From NCBI GenBank assembly GCA_002633025.1, contig NMRB01000326.1, positions 118,376 to 182,375 on the forward strand: 64,000 nt of DNA, written 5' to 3'. Under the pieces are notes generated by a model. The model did no database searches. It was not told the DNA's origin and saw only the letters and a program-made list of their open reading frames with translations. The DNA is from Notospermus geniculatus (taxonomy: Eukaryota > Nemertea > Pilidiophora > Heteronemertea > Lineidae). The position numbers were made by a program, and so were the translations under genes. Below, piece by piece: positions 51,904 through 63,194 of this stretch (the stretch's first letter is position 1; the number at the start of each line of letters is the position of its first letter).

Positions 51904-52812
51904 TAAGTTAAGTTAAAGTAATCTTTATTACAAAACAAAAGAATATACAGAAAAGAAGTCCAGGGCTGAAGCTAGAAGATTAGCATTATTAGCCCTGGTT
52001 AACAGAACATACAAAACATAAAATGTACAAGAAAGGCAGAACTAAATGATAGCAGACGTACAACAGAACAAGATATAAAGTCATAGAGGTATAACCAAAT
52101 AGTAGAATAAAATAAATTTACAGGGAATAATGAGGTAGAAGAGACTCAGGTTTTTAGCAAGGAATTAATATTCTAAAAATGTAATCGGCAGTTTTTTCAA
52201 CAACCTTGATATTAACAGAAGTACTAAAATTTGTGCTGCCAAATAGTAAAGAATGTAGTCTCTCCTCCTCAGACATTCTAAAAAAAGCAGTCGTACTAAA
52301 CTGTGGCAATAAATCGATGTCTGAGAAAAATTCATTACGGAACGTTATAAAAGGACAATGGAAAAGGCGATGTTTACTCGTTTGGGCTCTATAACCACAT
52401 ACACATGAGGGATTGGATACGTTCGGAAAATTGTGACAAAATAGGTCACTTTTAAAATTCAAGTTGACTTTGGTTCTGTTCAAAATAATTTCGACTTTTC
52501 TTGAGACATTTAGCTTAAGAGTTGAGGTATTTGGCTGATTTTCGAAGCTTAACTTATGAATATTATATTTAAATGAGTTACGGGTATACCTGTATACCTG
52601 TATACATACAGACCCCTCATGTTTTGTGGCACAGAGTCCCAAGCCTTAATTGACGTTGGTACTGTAGATCTGTAAAACCGCTGTGAAAAAGTTACCGGGA
52701 TACGATATTGATTTGGCTGTCTCAATCTGAGGTCAATATGTTGATTCTGGTACATATTAAAAATATTTTGAATGTAGGAAGGAAGATTTCCAGAATTCAA
52801 GTCATACATTAA
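51904..52812 (-). mobile_element. 5'-truncated non-LTR retrotransposon, copy 1
   Basis: The minus strand encodes the end of a LINE reverse-transcriptase ORF, RQPNQYRIPVTFSQRFYRST and SIKAWDSVPQNMRG. After a frameshift near 52600 it continues FPNVSNPSCVCGYRAQTSKH and RLFHCPFITFRNEFF, a Cys/His motif typical of the C-terminus of CR1/L2/Jockey-type elements. The 3' end at 51904 carries AATAAAGATTACTTTAACTTAAC. It interrupts the flank of GPCR unit B. Confidence 0.85.
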
Positions 52813-53870
52813 TTACCGGTATACATTGCAATTATAAACCCGTATGTAGGCCTTTATTGACCATATTCAGAAAATTGGATGAAGAATTTGATCGTGTACA
52901 GCGGGCATTAGTGTTTTTAAGCACAACGTGGACTTCGGAGTCAGCTGACAGGATTGTAGACCTAATCTGCGTGACAAGGAGCAAGTTCACTTCTTCAACT
53001 CATGTGCAGCATCACAACTGCAGAACAATCTAGCCTACCATAATTATGACATTCGTCCAAGCAGCAGCATTTAGATTCTTAAGAGTAGTTAGTCCTTAAT
53101 TCTCAATGCGTCCCCGATCCTGCTTTTATGAATGAAATGGTCCATGGACCATGTGCTCTCCCGTTTGGACATAATAGTGTAATGACAGAGAAAGGTACAT
53201 GTCAGTTATGAGCAATCTCCGTCAAGTTATTCCCAAGTTGCAGGACTGCAAAACCCAGGGCCGTCCTGGGTAAAGAAAAGGATTACCCAGGATGATCCTG
53301 GGTAAACATAAGGTATACCCAGGACGACATTGACCCATTCGGCCATAGTTCTCCAGCCTCTGATGTGTGACAGCTTGAAAAATAAAGCCAATGGCACTGT
53401 GCCCGCTTGCCTTTTTAGCATAGTGGTGGAAAGCGTAAGCCATATCAGAATCCCATACAAGTCAGTTTTGACAATATCTGTGACCAAAGTGTAGATAGCA
53501 GATTTTGTGAGTTTGGTTTTGGGCTCCTGGTGGCAAAGTCAAGAATTAGATTTCACCGAAATTTCATCAGGAAGTCACTGCAACCTAGAGGTAAATACAT
53601 ACAAAGGTTCAACACAATAGCTCAAGCGATTATCAAAATATAGCCCCTTTAAGCTTTTCAACGCTTTCAAACGCCTCCTACCTACCAAAATAGGAATCGC
53701 ATCGCACCCCAAATCGAACTTGACCGAGATTTTTTGGTCATACACACATATATGCAATATGAAAATGATCCTTCAAAAACTGAAGGAGCTATCAATCTGA
53801 CAAGGAAAAATCTGATATTTTCGTTTTGGCCCCCTAGTGGCAATGTCAAGAATCAGAATGCACTGAAATT
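52813..53870. other. Spacer between the two LINE fragments
   Basis: No gene seen. 53255-53325 holds a cluster of alternating CCTGGGTA and TACCCAGGA that can form several hairpins. Around 53515-53580 and 53820-53860 the phrase 'ggc(c)ccctagtggcaa(t/a)gtcaagaat' repeats, marking another dispersed repeat. Confidence 0.5.
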
Positions 53871-54401
53871 TAAGTTAAAGTAATCTTTATTACAAAACAA
53901 AAGAATATACAGAAAAGAAGTCCAGGGCTGAAGCTAGAAGATTAGCATTATTAGCCCTGGTTAACAGAACATACAAAACATAAAATGTACAAGAAAGGCA
54001 GAACTAAATGATAGCAAACGTACAACAGAACAAGATATAAAGTCACATAGAGGTACATGTATAACCAAATAGTAGAATAAAATAAATTTACAGGGAATAA
54101 TGAGGTAGAAGAGACTCAGGTTTTTAGCAAGGAATTAATTCTAAAAATGTAATCAGCAGTTTTTTCAACAATCTTGATATTAACAGAGGTATTAAAATTT
54201 GTGTTGCCAAATAGTAAGGAATGTAGTCTCTCCTCCTCAGACATTCTGAAAAAAGCAGTAATACTAAACTGTGGCAACAAATGAAGGTCTGAGAAAAATT
54301 CATTGCGAAACGTTATAAGAGGACAATGGAAAAGGAGATGTTTACTCGTTTGGGCTCTGTAACCACATACACATGAGGGATTGGATACGTTCGGAAAATT
54401 A
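53871..54401 (-). mobile_element. 5'-truncated non-LTR retrotransposon, copy 2
   Basis: Same 3' end and ORF tail as copy 1 (TSKHLLFHCPLITFRNEFFS), but truncated earlier. It abuts the start of GPCR unit C at 54402 (TTTGTGGACGAAAGCAG). Confidence 0.85.
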
Positions 54402-54494
54402 ATTTGTGGACGAAAGCAGTGAACTCTGCTTGCTTGCATTGAACTTCCTTACGTCCCAAGCGAGTGTTTTGCTTGCCAGGTTTACAAATTCGGC

Positions 54495-55469
54495 CTAACT
54501 TGTACAGTTGTTCATTTTGAAAATCCTCCGGGCCTCCTCCCGATAAAACGGCAATGTACAACCATAGATGATGAAATTTAAACAGTAGTTGAGAACGCTG
54601 ACCAAAGTTAGAATTTTCACGACGTAGTACAGAAACAAAGATTCTTCTGCGCTAAGGTTATCCTTCTCCTCCGCCAGGTACGTGAATAGGGTTGTCAGGG
54701 GTAACAGAAGTAGGACATAAAGCGTGGAGACTGACATTAAGGAAACAAGTAACCTACCCTCGCTGGGCCCCTTGCGGGTATTCTTTTCTCCAAGTCGAGA
54801 GGATTTTGATAATGAAATGGCGACAAGGATTGAAATATTTGCCACGAATATCAGAGAGCAGGGGACATAGTCATAAGAGGCGATGTCCAACTGCCACAAT
54901 AAGGCGGAGAGGGCTTCATCCGTTTTGTAGAAACATAAGACAGGTTTACCGGGTAAGATGTCGATTAAAACGAACCTATGTATGCTGATAAGGATGCCAA
55001 AACAGCATATGACTGCAATGATTGATTTGCGGACGTGTGGAGTTATCAAGGCACGTTTTAATGGGAACCACACCACGTAGGCCCTTTCCAAGGTAAAGGC
55101 GACTATGATCCATGCAGAGGTGACTTCGAATATGTGCAAGACGCCAGCGACCAGACGACAAGTCGCGCCACTATAGGTCATCAGGTTGAACCCATAAGTA
55201 CCACCGGTCATGTGCTTCAAACCAAACGCTATCCAGTCGGTCACCCCAATTATCAGGATGACCCCAGTATCAGACACTGCCAAACAGCTGAGGTACTGGA
55301 CACAGGCGTCCGCCCTCTTCCTCACTCGCATGAATATAACAAAAGACAAAGTATTTCCGACGATTCCCAGTGAGAGAACAACTAACATGACGTAGGCTTG
55401 GGTGAAGTTGAGGATCTGTTCAACAAAGAATGTAGGTTGTCCCACGCTGATATTTGTCTTAGGCGTCAT
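54495..55469 (-). CDS. Class A GPCR, paralogue C (324 aa)
   Basis: Intact intronless copy of paralogue A, with a handful of substitutions (GGTYGFNLMTYS for GGAYEFNLMIYS, SAEESLF for SEERSLF). It has the same ERAYVVWFPL and NFIIYG variants. The reading frame is fully open, so it is probably functional. Confidence 0.9.
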   Translation of the reverse strand: MTPKTNISVGQPTFFVEQILNFTQAYVMLVVLSLGIVGNTLSFVIFMRVRKRADACVQYLSCLAVSDTGVILIIGVTDWIAFGLKHMTGGTYGFNLMTYSGATCRLVAGVLHIFEVTSAWIIVAFTLERAYVVWFPLKRALITPHVRKSIIAVICCFGILISIHRFVLIDILPGKPVLCFYKTDEALSALLWQLDIASYDYVPCSLIFVANISILVAISLSKSSRLGEKNTRKGPSEGRLLVSLMSVSTLYVLLLLPLTTLFTYLAEEKDNLSAEESLFLYYVVKILTLVSVLNYCLNFIIYGCTLPFYREEARRIFKMNNCTS

Positions 55470-55547
55470 TCTTTCTTGGCTTCAGAAGGCAGTCGTGAAA
55501 GTTGTTCTTGTTGCTTATAATTGTCTGTTTCTTTTTTGTACCTTCAT

Positions 55548-55787
55548 CACGCTGGTGATTCAAACCTAAAAATCTTTTTTTCGTACGCGATTTTACTGAT
55601 GCATAACTAATCGTGTTGACTATTTTTGCAGTTGTTTCGGCAAATAGAAGGGGTGACAGCTTATTTTGTAATCACCTGTCACCCCTTCCATTTACCAGAT
55701 GAACTGCGAATACGACACGCACCATTAGATATGCATCAACGACTTCGCGTACGAATAAAATAATTTCGTGTTTGAATCACCAGCGTG
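55548..55787. mobile_element. 240-bp DNA transposon with perfect TIRs and 5-bp target duplication
   Basis: Ends CACGCTGGTGATTCAAAC and GTTTGAATCACCAGCGTG. TTCAT lies on both sides (55543-55547 and 55788-55792). The paralogous flanks of GPCR A and B have a single TTCAT and no insertion, which confirms the edges. An inner hairpin AAGGGGTGACAG / CTGTCACCCCTT lies in the centre. 5-bp duplications and CAC ends are found in Transib-like elements; the superfamily is not proven. Confidence 0.92.
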
Positions 55788-56955
55788 TTCATACTCGGTC
55801 TAAAACCCGTTGTTTTCATGACTTATACACTCAGTTCCTTCATTGGGATCATCGCCAGAGTCCGTGAGTCGGAAACGAAAAGTCAAAATTCCAACTAAAT
55901 CTTCACGAAATGATCCTTGTTGAGAAATGAACACTGATGGTCGAAGATAATTGGTATTAATTGTGGCCTTACATCACGTACAAATCACCTCAAGGAGGGC
56001 TTTTCTCAAATATTCGTTGGCTTGTGTCCTTTTGGCGAGATCTCACCCATCAAGTGCAACGACCGACAAAACGTTGGTAGCAACCTGCTGGTTGCTTCGG
56101 CAACCTCAGACGTCACTATAGAATTCGTACTAGCAACATCCCACGGTGCCCAAGGTAACCATCCTACTCCAATGGTTCCATTCCTTCTGACGTCGTCGAT
56201 ATGCACCAACTTTGAAAATCCAAATCGAAGGTTGTTCGACCATACTTGATCAGAATTTTGGAAGTTTTCCTCTTCCTGCTACAGCACTACTGTGCACTTC
56301 CTTGAAACAAGAAACGAATTCATGACGTGTTTCATGTAAAAGCTAAGTATAATGTATTTACAACAACCCTTTGTCCTTCAGACCATATACAGAGCAAAAT
56401 AGAACAAATGTGAAGAAACTCCACACCAGTTTGGAGAGATGCCTATTTCTGTTCACGCCGCATGGAGGCAAAAATAACACATTGCCTTTGTCTATAACTC
56501 AGCACAGATATGTTTGTACATTGTATGCCTGTCATTCGTCCTTCACGTAATAAATAGCTTCACTATATAAAGAGAACAAAGATATACATCTACATAACTT
56601 ACAAACCACACGTTCTGTTTCAAAATCACACGTAAACACGGGTGTAGTCGATACCACACATTTATGTGTCCTACTTCGATGTCCTGACAAAGCCTCTTGA
56701 ATCCTGTTGGCCATTTTGACGTGGATCTTACCTCGTCTGATGTCAATGAAACTTAGAAAATTGTACATAGATCGTGCCCGCCGTATCGTTTTTGAGTAAA
56801 GGGGGTGACAGTCTGGCGCGTAAGCAACGTGTCTGAAAGCGTTCAACCAATCAGGCAGGCGGTAACACGGACCGAAAAACCTACGGAAGAATCTGATTGG
56901 CGGAACGCCAGCAGGACGCGCCAGTCTGTCACCGGCTTAAGAGTTCGACAACACC

Positions 56956-58098
56956 CTACTGATTCGTCACATTTGGAGGGCCCCGGATAGACAGTTCCTT
57001 TCCTGCAGGACAGCAATCTCTACTCACTGGTTTCACCTTTTTCTTGCACTTAAGCCTCTCACGCAGTTCTCTCCTGAACGCAGGTGCGGACAAACAGTAG
57101 AAATAAAAGTTCCCTGCATTGTTAATGTACGCTATCAAAGCTACAATGACGAAAACCAGTTGGTCGCGACCTCCTGCCGCCTCCACTTGAGTCTCCGTCA
57201 AAAAACCATCGACAAGCATAACTATCGTGACTGGTAATGTTGTTGCCAGGAAAACGAAACTGACGGTCAGCAACATGGCCGATACGTTGTTGTTGGTAGA
57301 TGACTTTCGCTTTTCCTGACTTGCCGACAGACGCTCTCTGGACTGACTCAGCCGGCGTAGCGCTCGTAGTATTGAGATATTGCAGTGTAGTAGGATCACG
57401 AAGGGGAAAATGGAAGTTACAGACGAATCGATCCAAGGCCAGATTAGGTTGTAGAAATATTGAAAACTATCTCTCGCTACGCACCGATTAGTAGTATGAT
57501 GATAGTCGATGATCCTCATTCCGACGAAGAAATGCAGATTTATAAAAAACACCGATACGCACATACAGACGATGGCAGCCCAGGTTTTTGGGACGGTGAT
57601 GAGGGTTTTTGCCCGTAAGGGGTAGCAGATTGAAATGTAGCGATCCAATGTCACTGCAACCAAGAACCAGCTCGAGAGATGCGTAAAATAGTTGACGAGG
57701 AATGAATGAACGACACAGCTCCACTGGTTCATGTCCCTGAAATCATAACCGGCAATGGCGCCTATCCAATGACGTAACAGGCCAGTATAGAGTACAAATG
57801 TGTCGGTTATTGCTAAACCTGTCAATAGGAGGCGTGTTTTTGGACTGCAGACGTGCCATGATAGCATCATAAAGATGGTAAGACCATTTCCAATGGTGCC
57901 GAAGACAATCAAGAACGGGGGGATCCAGGACCGGAGCATCTTCGCTGCGACACGATCACATGATCCGTTTACGGCCATCGTGGACTCATTGTACGCTTGT
58001 CCTTGTGGAAACAAACTCATATCTGATACATTAGCCATCCTGAACGAATCGAAGGAGCACTGAGTAAACGTACATACACAAGACCTTAGAGAGTTCAA
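56956..58098 (-). CDS. Class A GPCR of a second type (about 360-380 aa)
   Basis: Intronless. MANVSDMSLF at 58038 is the likelier start; the upstream ATG at 58098 adds 20 residues. The N-terminus has several Asn-X-Ser/Thr sites. TM1 has GTIGNGLTIFMML, TM2 LLLTGLAITDTFVL, TM3 ends LDRYISICYPL (DRY kept) and TM7 is NNAGNFYFYCLSAPAFRREL in place of NPxxY. The Cys pair at the TM3 top (WSCVVHSF) and ECL2 (NRCVARD) is present. It resembles the peptide-receptor-like orphan expansions of marine invertebrates. It is clearly not a copy of A-C. Confidence 0.88.
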   Translation of the reverse strand: MNSLRSCVCTFTQCSFDSFRMANVSDMSLFPQGQAYNESTMAVNGSCDRVAAKMLRSWIPPFLIVFGTIGNGLTIFMMLSWHVCSPKTRLLLTGLAITDTFVLYTGLLRHWIGAIAGYDFRDMNQWSCVVHSFLVNYFTHLSSWFLVAVTLDRYISICYPLRAKTLITVPKTWAAIVCMCVSVFFINLHFFVGMRIIDYHHTTNRCVARDSFQYFYNLIWPWIDSSVTSIFPFVILLHCNISILRALRRLSQSRERLSASQEKRKSSTNNNVSAMLLTVSFVFLATTLPVTIVMLVDGFLTETQVEAAGGRDQLVFVIVALIAYINNAGNFYFYCLSAPAFRRELRERLKCKKKVKPVSRDCCPAGKELSIRGPPNVTNQ

Positions 58099-59735
58099 CC
58101 AGGCTGATGTCTGTTGATCAGTTTCACGAAGAAGCCAATGGTCGTTTCAACAGGATCCGTGAAGAAAGGCAGCAACTACAGAAAGTGCATGACCATGCAC
58201 CCGGATGCTTCCAGTTTCGTCAGAATTAACATTCTTTAAGACTTCTGAACGCCGAGTTGGCTGCTCTTGTCCAGTTCCTGAAGGAAGACGCCGACAGAAG
58301 TTACCATGCACCCTGATCTTTCCAGTTTCGTCAGAGTAAACCTCTCATTGTGGCTCAGACTAGTTCGTCCGATAGAAACGACAGACTCCAGACAGAATCC
58401 TGAGGAATGACGGCACCAGAAGTGACCATGATTCTCCCCAATCCTTCAAGTTTCGTCAGAAAACGTCAACGCCAACGTCGCTAATGAACGAAACCATTGA
58501 ACACACCTGCTCGTCTGCACATAATGATGCTTGAGGGTCCTACAAGTAACAACCAACCAAGTTAATCAAACAGTGTCAACAGACATGTGACGGAGTTGTT
58601 TGCACCGATAGGTATAGTACAGTTCGGTAAATAGTTCAGAGGAATCATATCTAGCTGCGATATTGAAGATGGGCTGGCCTGATGGTCGGTTGCCACGGTC
58701 CTCGTCAAGTCGCAGGGCAATTAATTGCGTTCAAAACGCGTTCTGGTAATAGGAAGAGCTGCCAGTCAGTTGACCAATAGGATCGTCACTACGGTCCAAT
58801 TCAATGCTGAGCGGACCGAGTAGGCCTAATGGTTGACTGAGCACCAATCAGGAGAATTTTCTATTGTATTGTTCCGCTAGAACTTTGCTGCCGTCTTTTG
58901 GTGATAAGCGCGATAAGTCGGCCCATAGAAACACGTCAACATCATACAAAAGGACATCAGGACCCAAATCCATAAAACCTTGCTAGCTTAGTTGGTTGCT
59001 AGTTGTGTACATCGGCCTGTACAAACTGGGCACTTCAGCAGGCAACTAAGCCTAGCAAGGTTTTATGGATTTGGGCCCAGCATTTTAAGGGCAAACGACG
59101 AAATCAGCAGATCAGCCATAAGAAGGCCAACAAATCTCACACAGTGGAGAGACAGTACAAACCTTTGACACGGAATAGGTCCCTACATTTCTTCGCGGAG
59201 GAAGCCTTGTGCCGACGCCCATACTTTCAAAACTCGGCGATTCGTCTCCAGTTGATTTCTTGTGGAGTGTGGCAGTGTTGATAAGTTAGCGTCCGAACGA
59301 AAAAGGCCCTCGAAGAAGCTTTGCCCACAAAAAGTAATGAGTACGCAGGTTTCTAATACATGTACTTCTTCAGAAGGAACTTTCACATTACAGCCAAGAA
59401 AGAGCTGATGTCAAACTGCTAAAAAGACCACGTCAAATTTGTTGAGAAGATACGGTAAAGGAAAAGCCATTTAGGAATTCTGTCAGACTCCATTCCGTCC
59501 GCATCCTCGCGCCCAGGGTCATCACAACCGCTCCCCACCTCGCGCGTTAAGCAAGGTGTACGACTGTAATGACCTGAGATTCTCAGGATGTTCCGGTTTC
59601 GCTGTATACCCGTGACCAAAGACTGAGGGACTGAAATGAGTCTACCCCATCCTCTGATACAGGTACCCCGCTAGCCGTTCTGGGGGGGGGGGGGGGGAGG
59701 ACGAATCAAGGAGATTAACATTGTCTTTTTAACTT
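58099..59735. other. No gene seen; foldback at 58963-59080
   Basis: 58150-58470 contains three loose copies of 'tgaccatg-cacc-ttccagtttcgtcag' (about 130-bp spacing). The rest shows only chance ORFs. Confidence 0.5.
58963..59080. repeat. Foldback element, ~36-bp arms
   Basis: CCCAAATCCATAAAACCTTGC at the left is inverted as GCAAGGTTTTATGGATTTGGG at the right, continuing to CTAGCTTAGTTG / CAACTAAGCCTAG. Confidence 0.85.
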
Positions 59736-60815
59736 CTATTGACACTTGACACTGATCCGTAGCATTTTCATAGCTTCCTGACGATAGAACGGCAAAGTTA
59801 ACCCATAGACAATGAAGTTAAAACAGTAGTTAAACACGCTGACCAAGTTCAGAAATTTCATGACATGGTAAAGGAACTGAGACTGTGCCGGGCTGAAGTT
59901 GCTTCTCTCGGCAGCTAAGTAAGTTAACATGGAGGTTACGGGCAAGAGGAGGAGAATATACAGCGTGGAGACGGATAAAAGTGATACCAACAGCCTACCA
60001 TCTCCTCGATTCCGTCGAGAATTACTCCCGACGTCTGATTTTTTCGACAATGAAATTGCAACAATGATGACAACATTGGCAAGAAATATAAGGGTACAAG
60101 GAATGTAGCTGTAGGAAGCTATGTCAAGTTGCCATAAAGCTGCGGCAAGAATGACGTTAGTTTTGTAAAAGCACAGCACTAAAGGACCTCGTAAGACATC
60201 AAGGAGTATGAACCGATGAACGCTCAACGCGACCCCTGTTACAAGAACTGCACAAATGAGCGAGCTTCTCATTCTTGAAGTAATCTCTAAGCGCTTCAGC
60301 GGAAAGCACACAACATAGGCCCGCTCTATCGTGAAGGTTACAATAATCCAAGCCGATACGACTTCAAAAACGTGGCGAATTCCTGAGATTATCTTACATG
60401 TACTGCTGTACATCAACACGTTGATGTCGATGTAACCATCTGTGATGTGTTTCAGTCCGAATGCAACCCAGTCAGTGATACCAAACATGAGAATCATCCC
60501 TGTGTCGGAGACTGCAAGACAACTGAGATACTGGACGCAGGCATCAGCTCGCCTCCGAACCCTCATGAAGATGACAAAGGACAGCATGTTACCGGCGATT
60601 CCAAGCAGAAGAACTACAAACATAACATATGCCTGCATGAAGTCGAGGAGCCATTGGATGAAGTGGACGGTCGGTTCTGATTCCTGACTCTCGGTGGAGA
60701 TGTCTGGCTCTACTGTCATAGAGTGCACCATCGTGGTTTCCGGACACCAGTCATTCACAGGAGGATCCCGCTCTGATGCTCCAGCATTTCCTGCCCTTTC
60801 GCCGCTTCTGATCAA
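59736..60815 (-). CDS. Class A GPCR, diverged paralogue D of the A-C group (about 330-359 aa)
   Basis: Shares the A-C signature: FMQAYVMFVVLLLGIAGNML, RRRADACVQYLSCLAVSDTG, ERAYVVCFPL, WQLDIASYSYIPCTLIFLAN and NYCFNFIVYGLTLPFYRQEA. An upstream ATG at 60815 gives 359 residues, while MVHSMTVEPD about 28 codons later is an alternative start. Intronless. It lacks the duplicated flanks of A-C, so it is an older duplicate. Confidence 0.9.
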   Translation of the reverse strand: MIRSGERAGNAGASERDPPVNDWCPETTMVHSMTVEPDISTESQESEPTVHFIQWLLDFMQAYVMFVVLLLGIAGNMLSFVIFMRVRRRADACVQYLSCLAVSDTGMILMFGITDWVAFGLKHITDGYIDINVLMYSSTCKIISGIRHVFEVVSAWIIVTFTIERAYVVCFPLKRLEITSRMRSSLICAVLVTGVALSVHRFILLDVLRGPLVLCFYKTNVILAAALWQLDIASYSYIPCTLIFLANVVIIVAISLSKKSDVGSNSRRNRGDGRLLVSLLSVSTLYILLLLPVTSMLTYLAAERSNFSPAQSQFLYHVMKFLNLVSVFNYCFNFIVYGLTLPFYRQEAMKMLRISVKCQ

Positions 60816-61075
60816 AACAGTGGCGCAGCGATCTACCGACCGGCAAGATTCTACTGATTCTATTCTAAGATATAATATCTATTAAAAGAGGAGTTATGTT
60901 TGTCACTTCGTATCTCTATATTTGAAATGATGCTGTAGCTATCACATATCAAGTCACCAAATTTAGCTGATTGATGTACTGCATGCGCAGTGAGTAATAC
61001 GGTAGATCAAGGTCGCAGCTTGGCTAGCTTTCCTCTTCACTGTTAGAAATTATTATTTTTACAGTAGTAATTTTG

Positions 61076-61352
61076 CAGTAATTTTACAGAAAGTGCCTGC
61101 AGCAGAGTCCCCAGCACTTTCTGTAAATTTACATAATTTTTTTATGGTATGATTCATGTTTTCCTGTATTGGTTGGACTCCATTGGACATCCCATTATGA
61201 TGCCTTCTGGGACCAGTATGAAAATATAATTTGGTCAGCCTCCAGTCAAGTCTCTGTTAACATTTATTTAAGTCTGTAGTTTTACAGATCACGCTGTAAT
61301 TTTACAGATCCAGTGCTGGGGACTCTGCTGCACAGATTTTCTGTAAAATCTT
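61076..61352. repeat. Foldback element with TTTACAG motifs
   Basis: GCAGCAGAGTCCCCAGCACT near the left is inverted as AGTGCTGGGGACTCTGCTGC near the right. Both are flanked by TTTACAGA/TCTGTAAA. Confidence 0.85.
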
Positions 61353-61808
61353 CTGTAGGAAGCAATAACTCCCGTAGGGGGGCAAAGGAGGGGGAGGGGG
61401 AGACAATATTTTGCCAATTTCATTCTAAATTCTGCATGAAAAACACTTTTTTGTGAGTGTTTTGTCAGTGTTTTCGAAGAGAATCGTTATTATCCACGGA
61501 GAATCCAACTCTGGGAACGATCCCAGAGTGGTGACCTCGAGGAACTGATCCAGTTCCCTGCTACTGTTCATCATCTGTTGATGAAACCATTTGCTCCTTT
61601 GAACTGCTGGTATCAGCAACCGTCAGCAGATGGAGATAAAGTTTTGTCGATCGAGGCTGCCTGCTTGCAGCAAGGGATTACAGATTCGACTTGTTTTCCA
61701 TTTCGATCAACTGAAATAATGACGTTTCCATTGAGTGGTGTCATCAAACCATCATCCCTGTCTGAAAGAACCTGTCCAAAATGTTCTTTTTTGTGGATGT
61801 TGCACTAG

Positions 61809-62096
61809 GCAGTGATAAGGAACCACAAAAACCACCCGCTGGCGACAACCTCGATTCGGAATGCAGAGAGAGGGGATGACACCTTTGGAGGGGAGGAATG
61901 CGAGACCAATATGGCGCGACAAAGGACAGGAACACGCAGCTCCCAGGCCAGAAGCCTTTCTTCCATTTCCACTTACGATTACCATTCTTTGACAGATCAG
62001 CCACGCCTCGGTTTCAAATCGTCAACTAAAACCACTTCCCAAGCTTCTGGATCACGCCAGGAAAGCATTTTCAGCCCAGATTTTGACGTTCTTTAA
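61809..62096 (+). CDS. Possible terminal exon of an unidentified gene
   Basis: After the acceptor-like TGTTGCACTAG, 95 codons stay open to a TAA, ending QESIFSPDFDVL. The peptide is Ser/Thr/Arg-rich (SSQARSLSSISTYDYHSLTD), like a disordered tail. No upstream exon is convincing, so this may be chance. Confidence 0.25.
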   Translation, partial: AVIRNHKNHPLATTSIRNAERGDDTFGGEECETNMARQRTGTRSSQARSLSSISTYDYHSLTDQPRLGFKSSTKTTSQASGSRQESIFSPDFDVL

Positions 62097-62322
62097 CGTC
62101 ATTTCACAGCATTTCGAAGACGACATCGTCAAGTCTTTGATGTAGTTTTCTTACCAGTTGTTTGAGACGCATTCAACGTTTACGTTAAAGATATTGTATC
62201 ACGGATATTTTCGCGGGCCACGAAATTCATTGTTTATTTACATTTTGTTTGTTTATGTCCAGGCTTTCTTTGTCTTATGAGTAATTTGTTGGTGGCATGT
62301 ATTCATTTTATTGGTGGGTTGG

Positions 62323-63130
62323 CATGTCCCAAAAGTCCAAAATAACATAATGTAACCATCCATGTTTACACACATTGAATGTAAACAATGAAGTCGTGAT
62401 ACATTCTCTTTAAGCCACAAATCATGAAGGCTAGCTTATCAATTTTAAATATCCTGCTATCAGCTTTCTCTGCCCATGAAACTGGTTAATATTTATATAC
62501 ATACTGTCGTAACAAGCAGGGAAATCTCACCGTTAGTTTATGTACGTGTGTTTGTCTTTCATCACGGACCCCAGGGCCAATATCGGAAAACTCCACGTGA
62601 ACATCATTGTCATCGGAGAACAAACCGCTGTTTGGCTATTGTTCGGTTGCAGTAGCTTCCACGCGCAGCCTCCGATCTCTGCGGTTACAGCGTCGCGGAG
62701 AGTTAGAGTAATTTATTCATTCCAAACATCCCTGGTGCGCAAATGTACCAGGAATGACATGTCAACAAGATTCGCTGGACGAGAAAGATTGTTGACGGTT
62801 TGTGCGAGTTAACATTGACGACGCTATGATCCGCGGGCGCTGCTGTACTCCGCCAAGTCTGTAACAATCATGATATTGATCTGTCGAGGATTATTTTACT
62901 GAATCACGATAACCAGGAGAGTGTGACCGACTGCGACTACAGGAGTTAGAGGATACAGCCATTACAGGATTACCAAAACGTTTCTCCTTGATTTGGATAG
63001 CGAGCTGTTCGCGCCGCGATGCACACCTTGGCCACGATAGGTAACTGAGTAGATGACGTGGGTTGTAGGCGGGTAAGGTAGAGCATTCCTTACAAGCCTA
63101 GCCCAGCCTGGTACACTAGATCCTCTATGA
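62323..63130. repeat. ~0.8-kb direct duplicate, copy 1
   Basis: ATGTCCCAAAAGTCCAAAAT through AAGCCTAGCCCAGCCTGG and beyond recurs at 63195-64000 with very few differences. Each copy has a 90-codon ORF (MYVCLSFITDPRANIGKLHV) of unknown nature. Confidence 0.95.
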
Positions 63131-63194
63131 GGCAGCTACAACCTTCGTCCTCAGCCTCCCGGCCCGGCGGCCCATAACAGCGGGCAAAACTCTN

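Noticed and set aside
53255-53325. Alternating CCTGGGTA/TACCCAGG as a CRISPR-like array
   Set aside because: Too few, too short and inverted rather than direct repeats; eukaryotic context.
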